Both the position numbers and the translations under genes were made by a program. Positions 25,989 to 30,857 of a stretch of 30,857 nt of DNA are shown here, piece by piece; the stretch's first letter is position 1; each line of letters begins with the position of its first letter. The notes under the pieces are model-generated. The model was not told where the DNA came from. It ran no database searches and was given only the letters and a program-made list of their open reading frames with translations. Source of the stretch: Methylomarinum sp050304855 (GTDB lineage: Bacteria; Pseudomonadota; Gammaproteobacteria; Methylococcales; Methylomonadaceae); contig JBNLEI010000099.1 in NCBI GenBank assembly GCA_050304855.1, positions 1 to 30,857 of the forward strand, given 5' to 3'.

Positions 25989-26480
25989 ATGAAAATGCTA
26001 CGTCTATGTTGTCTGGTTGGCTTTACGCTGTGGACTTTCGGTTCGGCGAAAGCGGAATCATTGACTATCAATCCGTTCATCAAAGGCAGCTTTACAGAAA
26101 TCAAACATCAGCGTAAAGATAAACCGTTCGTCTTGGTTTTTTGGTCGGAAAACTGCAGTTATTGCATGAAAGAACTAGCCATGTTCGGTAAGCTTCAGCA
26201 ACAATACCCGGACGTGGAGCTGGTTACCGTGGCAACCGATTCGTTTCTAGAAGAGGATATTGTCATTGACGTGCTTAAACGGAGCGGACTTGAGCTAGCC
26301 CAAACCTGGGTATTTGCCGAGCAGTTCCCGGAAAAAATCTACTTCGACGTCAATAAGCGCTGGCGCGGCGAACTGCCGGTAACACATTTTTTCGGCCGCG
26401 ATCAAAAGGAAACTCGTCATATGGGTGTCGTCAAAGAAGACGAATTGGTCGAATGGTTGGCCGAACAATCCGCACAATAA
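25989..26480 (+). CDS. TlpA-like periplasmic thioredoxin-fold protein
   Basis: The 163-residue protein has a signal peptide ending near AKAE and a thioredoxin fold with redox pair C56-x-x-C59 in FWSENCSYC. The usual cis-proline is P130 in ELPVTHFF. TlpA/ResA-like proteins reduce disulfides in periplasmic partners, often before metal or haem insertion. It starts three bases after the BNR gene stop codon, so the two are co-translated. The CxCC cluster of that protein is an obvious candidate substrate. Confidence 0.87.
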   Translation: MKMLRLCCLVGFTLWTFGSAKAESLTINPFIKGSFTEIKHQRKDKPFVLVFWSENCSYCMKELAMFGKLQQQYPDVELVTVATDSFLEEDIVIDVLKRSGLELAQTWVFAEQFPEKIYFDVNKRWRGELPVTHFFGRDQKETRHMGVVKEDELVEWLAEQSAQ

Positions 26481-26487
26481 ACCGGCT

Positions 26488-26523
26488 GGCGCGGCTACTT
26501 TTGCTGCGCCCGAAGACCTTTTT
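26488..26523 (+). terminator. Probable terminator of the TonB-BNR-TlpA unit
   Basis: Arms GGCGCGGC (26488-26495) and GCTGCGCC (26503-26510) pair with one G-T, around a seven-base loop. CTTTTTC follows seven bases later. It lies just after the stop codon at 26480 and faces the convergent methyltransferase gene. Confidence 0.5.
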
Positions 26524-26545
26524 CATTTTCACCTTTCGATTATTG

Positions 26546-27196
26546 TTAACGCTGATAGCGCAGAACCTGTCCCATAAAGGTTTGATTCTCATCACTGGCG
26601 CCGTCAGGTTTAAACTGGCTATGGGAATAGCCTAAATTTACCATTTTTTTGCTAAACCGGGCATGATGCCCGCGTCCCGGATCGACCAATATCACCTCGC
26701 ATCGCTGTTTGCTATGTTGATCAATAAAACCGGACAGCAACTCGGCATGTTCCGTTTCGTAGAGCAGGTCACTGCCGATCACGAGATCAAATTCCCCCAT
26801 CCCGCTGTCCTGATCGCCCCACCCTGTCCGGACAAAAGGAATTTTTTTGCCTTCATTGAGCTTGACGTTTTTGGCAAGAAAATTTTCGGCTTCAGGATGA
26901 TAGTCGGTGGCGGTAATGTTCGCCAATCTTTGATTGAGAACCAAACTCGCCAAGGCGATCCCACACCCCACCTCCAACACGCGTTTGCCTTCGATCTCGA
27001 AGTCAAACATGAGGCGGGCAAGAATTTCGCTGGACTCCCATATCACTCCGAACAAAGGCCAAGTTGCCGATGATATGCCTAATTTTTCGGCAATACCGTC
27101 GGCATCTGAATATTGTTGATTATCCCGCAAAGTACGAACATGAATATCGGTGTCACCAAACTCAATAGTCTGATAACGAACGCGTAACGAAGACAT
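26546..27196 (-). CDS. METTL21-like (family 16) SAM-dependent methyltransferase
   Basis: The 216-residue protein has SAM motif I VLEVGCGIAL (73-82), an acidic second strand in TATDYHPEAE, and DLVIGSDLLYE (about 136-146). The last contains the DxxY signature of METTL21-type protein-lysine methyltransferases. A tryptophan/proline-rich stretch (SATWPLFGVIWES) before motif I is also typical. It is probably cytoplasmic and may modify lysines of a protein such as a translation factor; the target is unknown. AAAAGGTG before the ATG is a good ribosome site. It stands alone, convergent to the thioredoxin-like gene. Confidence 0.85.
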   Translation of the reverse strand: MSSLRVRYQTIEFGDTDIHVRTLRDNQQYSDADGIAEKLGISSATWPLFGVIWESSEILARLMFDFEIEGKRVLEVGCGIALASLVLNQRLANITATDYHPEAENFLAKNVKLNEGKKIPFVRTGWGDQDSGMGEFDLVIGSDLLYETEHAELLSGFIDQHSKQRCEVILVDPGRGHHARFSKKMVNLGYSHSQFKPDGASDENQTFMGQVLRYQR

Positions 27197-27493
27197 AAAA
27201 CACCTTTTATTATTGACTATACGCAGCCAATATTTGTCAAAACTGATCCGCTACGCTAAAAGACCACTGTACAGGTAATTAAGGAATTTAGCTAATGAGA
27301 ATCTTTTTATCCCGACTATCACGAATCCGATTCATCTTCCAGACAGCATCCGTATTCTGGAATAGTACATCGAAGAAACATTTTTAACTAATGCAAGCTA
27401 TTAAACTTACTATTCAATTTTGCAAACAGCTCGCGTATCAAATAGACTGACAAAAAACACGACTCAACATCGGCATCATCACTGGAGGCGGCC
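27197..27493. other. Intergenic region between methyltransferase and SDR genes
   Basis: These 297 bases separate divergent genes and must hold both promoters. An open frame of 30 codons runs from ATG 27295 to 27387 on the plus strand, with AAGGA nine bases before it. Its basic, unpatterned product (MRIFLSRLSRIRF at the start) does not convince me. No repeat or RNA gene is recognised. Confidence 0.4.
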
Positions 27494-28744
27494 TTGAAAA
27501 GTATCCGTATTGTCATGACTGGTGTCACGGGCTTGTTGGGACGAAATCTGCTATTCGAGTTCATCAAGCAATATCAAAACAATCTTGATCTATTAACCAT
27601 TTTTATTCTGGGTCGAAACTCCAAAGGAACCTCTTTGCAGGAAAGGATTCATGATTTTTTCCCTAACGACGGCCACCCTTATCTTGATTTGCCGGACTCT
27701 GAGAATATTCGGGCGTTCCTTTTACAAGGTATTCATTATGTAGAGACGGACTTTAACGATAAAACACTGGCGATATCCCCCGAAAATATGACAAAACTCA
27801 AATCCGGAACGATTGATCTGTTTTTTCATATCGGCTCAATGACGGATTTCAGAGATTCTCCAAACGTCAAAAAATTGTTATGGGAAACCAATGTTAAGGG
27901 CACCGAACGCGTTTTAAACTTGGTAAAATCACTCAATACTGCAGAGTTTTGCTATGTCAGTTCGGCTTATTGCTGCGGTAAAACTTCGGGACAAATTATG
28001 CCCGATTACGTCAATTTTGATCAGGAATTCAGAAACCCGTACGAACAATCCAAGCTGGAGGCGGAAGTATTAAGCCGAAAATTTGCCAGAAAAACCGGAA
28101 TCCGGTACAGATGCTTCCGACCGTCAACCATCTGCGGACGTTTGATTGAAGAGCCGCTTGGAATGATTAATAAATTTGATGTCTTTTACGGGTTTGCCGC
28201 ATTCTGGCTTTATACCAAACTGAAGCTGATTCCCGACATCGACCAACGCTATGAAACGCCGCTCCAGCTTGACGCCTCGCTTTGCTACCGCATGGACAGC
28301 GGATTAAACATTGTACCGGCCGATTATGCGGCCAAAGTCATGTACCAAGTTTGCATACAAAATCATCCTGCAGAAAATTACCATCTCGTCAATCGGGACG
28401 AAACCCCGCATGATCTTTATATCGGAACAATGCTGGAGCTGTTAAATATTAACGGGACAAAAACAGTAAGCGAAATTCCTGCACAGTTGAATCCGATCGA
28501 ATCTTTTTTCTACAAATCCGCAGGCAAGGTGCTGATGCCTTATGTCACAGAGGAGCCGATGCTGTTCGATACTTCAAATCTCGATGATTTATTAACTAAT
28601 ATCAACCTGCACTGTCCACCTGTAAACAAAGAAAACTTCTTAACTTTGATGAACTACGCCAAACAACAGGATTTCGGCGTCGACATCGGGAGGTTTTCTA
28701 AATCCCGAAGCAAACAACGCCCCAACCCGTTACATCAACCCTAA
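27494..28744 (+). CDS. Extended SDR, thioester-reductase/acyl-CoA reductase-like
   Basis: The 416-residue protein is an NAD(P)-dependent extended short-chain dehydrogenase. It has the cofactor loop TGVTGLLGRN (9-18), FHIGSMTDFR, Ser156-157 in YVSSAY, and catalytic Y183-x3-K187 in NPYEQSK. The pattern resembles the thioester-reductase or male-sterility group, which reduces acyl thioesters to aldehydes or alcohols. The carrier or acyl substrate cannot be read, and no PKS, NRPS or acyl carrier gene is nearby. The start is TTG; a strong GGAGG (27484-27488) five bases before it supports this choice. The last 15 bases overlap the 3' end of the convergent anchor gene. Confidence 0.8.
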   Translation: MKSIRIVMTGVTGLLGRNLLFEFIKQYQNNLDLLTIFILGRNSKGTSLQERIHDFFPNDGHPYLDLPDSENIRAFLLQGIHYVETDFNDKTLAISPENMTKLKSGTIDLFFHIGSMTDFRDSPNVKKLLWETNVKGTERVLNLVKSLNTAEFCYVSSAYCCGKTSGQIMPDYVNFDQEFRNPYEQSKLEAEVLSRKFARKTGIRYRCFRPSTICGRLIEEPLGMINKFDVFYGFAAFWLYTKLKLIPDIDQRYETPLQLDASLCYRMDSGLNIVPADYAAKVMYQVCIQNHPAENYHLVNRDETPHDLYIGTMLELLNINGTKTVSEIPAQLNPIESFFYKSAGKVLMPYVTEEPMLFDTSNLDDLLTNINLHCPPVNKENFLTLMNYAKQQDFGVDIGRFSKSRSKQRPNPLHQP

Positions 28745-29317
28745 AACCCGATAGGTGCCTTTGGTGTTCAAAATAACGGTTACGGGAGAACGGCTCTTGT
28801 TTTCCCAGTACCATCCGTGTGAACCTTCGAAAGGAGTCGTCAATGAACCGCTTGAACGATTATCGGTACTTTCCTTAAAGCTTTTGAAATAACCCGTTTT
28901 ATCACCCGCCGGTTCGCCATGGAAATCGAAATACAACTTACCTCCGTCGGTGTTCCAGGTATATTCCAGCAATTCGCCTTTCGCCAGATAGAATTTATAT
29001 TCCAAACCGTCCCCAGCCGGAACAATAATTTTCACGGAATCTTGCCATTTCGGTTGATCCCCGGTTTGATCCGGACAAGTAACTTTAGCGGATTGCTCTG
29101 GATCAAGCGGTATAACGGTGGCAAGTGTCTGAGCCTCACTTGACGCTGCTGGCGACAAAGCCGTTAATCCCATTTTTTTTCCCAATCCGGTCGGATCGAT
29201 ACCGTATTCGGCCGGTAGTACGGCGGTTATTAGAATAACGAGCGCTAAAAACACCGCACAAAGACTGGCAAAAACGAGGGATTTGACTGAAACGGAGGGG
29301 GTTTCGATATTATTCAT
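28730..29317 (-). CDS. Single-pass transmembrane anchor protein, HupE partner
   Basis: The 195-residue protein has a short cytoplasmic start, one membrane helix (about 13-35) and a periplasmic domain rich in charged and aromatic residues (EYTWNTDGG, FEGSHGWYWENKS). It looks like the uncharacterised transmembrane anchor proteins often encoded beside HupE/UreJ genes. Its ATG is three bases after the hupE-like stop codon, so it is the third gene of that operon. The 3' end overlaps the SDR gene from the other strand by 15 bases. I cannot assign a function. Confidence 0.78.
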   Translation of the reverse strand: MNNIETPSVSVKSLVFASLCAVFLALVILITAVLPAEYGIDPTGLGKKMGLTALSPAASSEAQTLATVIPLDPEQSAKVTCPDQTGDQPKWQDSVKIIVPAGDGLEYKFYLAKGELLEYTWNTDGGKLYFDFHGEPAGDKTGYFKSFKESTDNRSSGSLTTPFEGSHGWYWENKSRSPVTVILNTKGTYRVLGLM

Positions 29318-29320
29318 CAG

Positions 29321-30022
29321 TTATCCGTTAACAAAGTAACCTGTCATTTGGTAGCCGAACAGAACCAAGCCGCCGGTCATCAGCAAGGTATTCGTGGCGG
29401 TCGAAAAGGAAAAAAAGCTTTTGTGCCTGCGCCAAAAATTGAGGGCTATCAAAATAAACAACAAAGCAACGAACTGTCCAAGTTCCACCCCGACGTTGAA
29501 AGCCAGCAGATTTTTCCATAATTCGGCTTGCGGGAGCGAAAAATCCTGCAATTTGGTAGCGAGACCGAAGCCGTGAAACAAACCGAAAACCATAACCGCA
29601 ATTTTGGTATTCGGTTGAAAACCAAGCAATCGGTGATAACCACCTAGGTTATCGAAACCTTTATAGACGATGGAGAGACCGATAATAGCATCGATAATAT
29701 AGGGGTTGACCGAGATGTTGTTTAATACGCCGCACAATAACGTCAAACTATGTCCTAGAGTAAACAAGCTGACATAAATCAGGACGTCCCGGGTACGAAA
29801 TAAAAAGAAAATTACACCCACCAAAAACAACAAGTGATCGTAGCCGGTCATCATATGTTTGGCTCCGATATACAAAAAAGGTCCTACGGCGACGCCTTGA
29901 TTCGCCAATAAAAAGCGCTCGGTATTGGCGTCTACGCCGTGCGCGAAGGCATCCGAATAAAGAAAAAGTAAAATTAGCGCCAACCCTTTTTGCCAGGCAA
30001 GCCTTTTTGTTGCATTTTTCAT
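29321..30022 (-). CDS. HupE/UreJ-family membrane protein
   Basis: With the start used here the protein has 233 residues: a signal peptide ending near DAFAHG, then several membrane helices. Family landmarks are GAKHMMTGYDHLLFLVG, FTLGHSLTL, GLFHGFGLA and FNVGVELGQ. The conserved histidines suggest metal handling; HupE/UreJ relatives accompany nickel enzymes such as hydrogenase or urease, but none is encoded here. An upstream ATG at 30085 overlaps the preceding gene. I prefer 30022 because it yields a normal signal peptide, although neither start has a good ribosome site. It is the middle gene of a three-gene operon. Confidence 0.82.
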   Translation of the reverse strand: MKNATKRLAWQKGLALILLFLYSDAFAHGVDANTERFLLANQGVAVGPFLYIGAKHMMTGYDHLLFLVGVIFFLFRTRDVLIYVSLFTLGHSLTLLCGVLNNISVNPYIIDAIIGLSIVYKGFDNLGGYHRLLGFQPNTKIAVMVFGLFHGFGLATKLQDFSLPQAELWKNLLAFNVGVELGQFVALLFILIALNFWRRHKSFFSFSTATNTLLMTGGLVLFGYQMTGYFVNG

Positions 30023-30071
30023 CGTATTTGGAAAATTACTCCGGGTGAATAAAAAAGCGCTTGGATTGTTA

Positions 30072-30419
30072 TCATTCACCGCCATAACGGGATAACACCG
30101 TCATCATCGCAAAATAACATCCGACTGTCACCGACATTGAAAGCCCCATGCTTAAATAAAAGTGAATCCCTTTTTTTAGCAAAATCGGCAGACAGACAAA
30201 AAATACTAAAGAGGGAATGACCAACCAAAAAATGTTGTTTGATAAAGCAGCGACTTTCTCGACATTTTTTTCGTCAACATAAAGCCAAAGCATTGCAATG
30301 ATTGAGGTGACTGGTAGCGAGGCGATTAACGCGCCAAATAACGAATTTCGTTTCGATAGTTCCACTATCGCCAGTATAAGCAGAGTCATTATTGCTATTT
30401 TAACGATTGGATAGCCCAT
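30072..30419 (-). CDS. DUF3147-family small membrane protein
   Basis: The 115-residue protein has four predicted membrane helices. The block ELSKRNSLFGALIASLPVTS is typical of DUF3147 proteins, whose function is unknown. GGGGGA ten bases before the ATG is a good ribosome site. It is the first gene of the DUF3147-HupE-anchor operon and its promoter must lie above 30420. Confidence 0.78.
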   Translation of the reverse strand: MGYPIVKIAIMTLLILAIVELSKRNSLFGALIASLPVTSIIAMLWLYVDEKNVEKVAALSNNIFWLVIPSLVFFVCLPILLKKGIHFYLSMGLSMSVTVGCYFAMMTVLSRYGGE

Positions 30420-30857
30420 TTCTACTTCGTCCCCCGTTTAGCGAATGATCCGTTTTTATAATCAAATTTCTAATCAATATAGCATAGAGCAGTCTGGCTT
30501 ATGGCTTAGTTGAGTAACGGACAACCGAACCGATTAGGCAAATCAGCTTACACGCTAGTTTATCAATAAGGTTTTGTATGGTCGTTACCGTATTGAACTG
30601 ATTATCCGAGCAATCGGTTTCGTCGTTTTTGTGAAGCAATAGTGATTTCGTAGATTTTTCGCCTAGTAAAAGACAAAAACATGAAATTCTTAAGGGTTTT
30701 ATAAGAAGGAATCGCTATATTTTAATCCGCTAATAAGCTGGCGGAACACCATCTCTCCTCTTTTCTCTATTCCGCTATGCGATTGGCTTTTTTTCTGTAG
30801 AAGGAATCATGTTTATGAAGATAAAACCCCTATTCTCATTGGCATCTTAAATGGCGC
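30420..30857. other. AT-rich intergenic region at the window edge
   Basis: These 438 bases hold the unseen promoter of the DUF3147 operon and the upstream region of a plus-strand gene beyond the edge. AGAAGGAATC occurs at 30704-30713 and 30799-30808, the second serving as a ribosome site. I see no tRNA, no known riboswitch and no mobile-element end. Confidence 0.4.
30809..30850 (+). CDS. Possible 13-codon leader peptide at the window edge
   Basis: ATG at 30809 is preceded by AGAAGGAATC, a good ribosome site. The frame encodes MFMKIKPLFSLAS and stops at 30848-30850. Another ATG follows immediately at 30851 and runs off the window. It could be a short leader coupled to the next gene or the start of a signal peptide broken by a frameshift. 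The window ends too soon to decide. Confidence 0.25.
   Translation: MFMKIKPLFSLAS

Noticed and set aside
27295..27387. 30-codon open frame before the SDR gene
   Set aside because: Only a moderate ribosome site and no protein-like pattern; kept as a note on the intergenic region.

Overview
The window is a stretch of chromosome from a Gram-negative gammaproteobacterium with roughly balanced base composition. The likely group is a type I methanotroph (Methylococcales). That is an inference from overall gene style (sucCD next to pilSR, a two-domain NadE, an NdvB-type glucan synthase, a MoxY-like sensor kinase), because no methane- or methanol-oxidation gene is present. About 22 genes are well supported. 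I see no rRNA, tRNA, CRISPR array, transposase or phage gene.

Layout. 146-2758: NdvB-type beta-1,3-glucan synthase. 2832-4526 (-): lipoprotein with two c-type haem motifs and an EF-hand. 4554-4607: two terminator hairpins. 4625-6427 (-): secreted PhoX/DUF839 protein. 6600-8161 (-): MJ1255-type glycosyltransferase and PAP2 phosphatase, stop/start overlapped. 8532-11398 (+): phospholipase D fused to a VTT membrane domain, then an EEP-fold phosphodiesterase. 11413-12470 (-): PlcP-like metallophosphoesterase and a small PGPGW-type membrane protein. 12620-14580 (-): NarL-type regulator and MoxY/NarX-type histidine kinase. 14874-18937 (-): SemiSWEET, nadE, sucD and sucC. 19022-21984 (+): pilS and pilR. 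22340-26480 (+): TonB-dependent receptor, BNR-repeat protein with a CxCC motif, and thioredoxin-like protein. 26546-27196 (-): METTL-type methyltransferase. 27494-28744 (+): thioester-reductase-like SDR. 28730-30419 (-): membrane anchor protein, HupE/UreJ and DUF3147.

The most interesting feature lies between 4.6 and 12.5 kb. Three separate minus-strand promoters (before phoX, before PAP2-glycosyltransferase and before plcP) each carry PhoB-box-like heptamers repeated every 11 bp. Each array is followed exactly 10 bp later by a TATNNT -10 element (TATTCT, TATTCT, TATGGT). The genes they drive are a phosphatase-family protein, a lipid-phosphatase/glycosyltransferase pair and a PlcP-like phospholipase C. 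A phospholipase D and an EEP phosphodiesterase lie among them. I infer a phosphate-starvation island that releases phosphate from phospholipids and replaces them with glycolipids. It would use an MJ1255-family glycosyltransferase rather than the known Agt enzyme.

Elsewhere, sucCD-nadE and the pilSR type IV pilus regulators diverge from an 84-bp gap. The TonB receptor cassette has a Fur-box-like sequence upstream and looks like a metal-acquisition system of unknown substrate.
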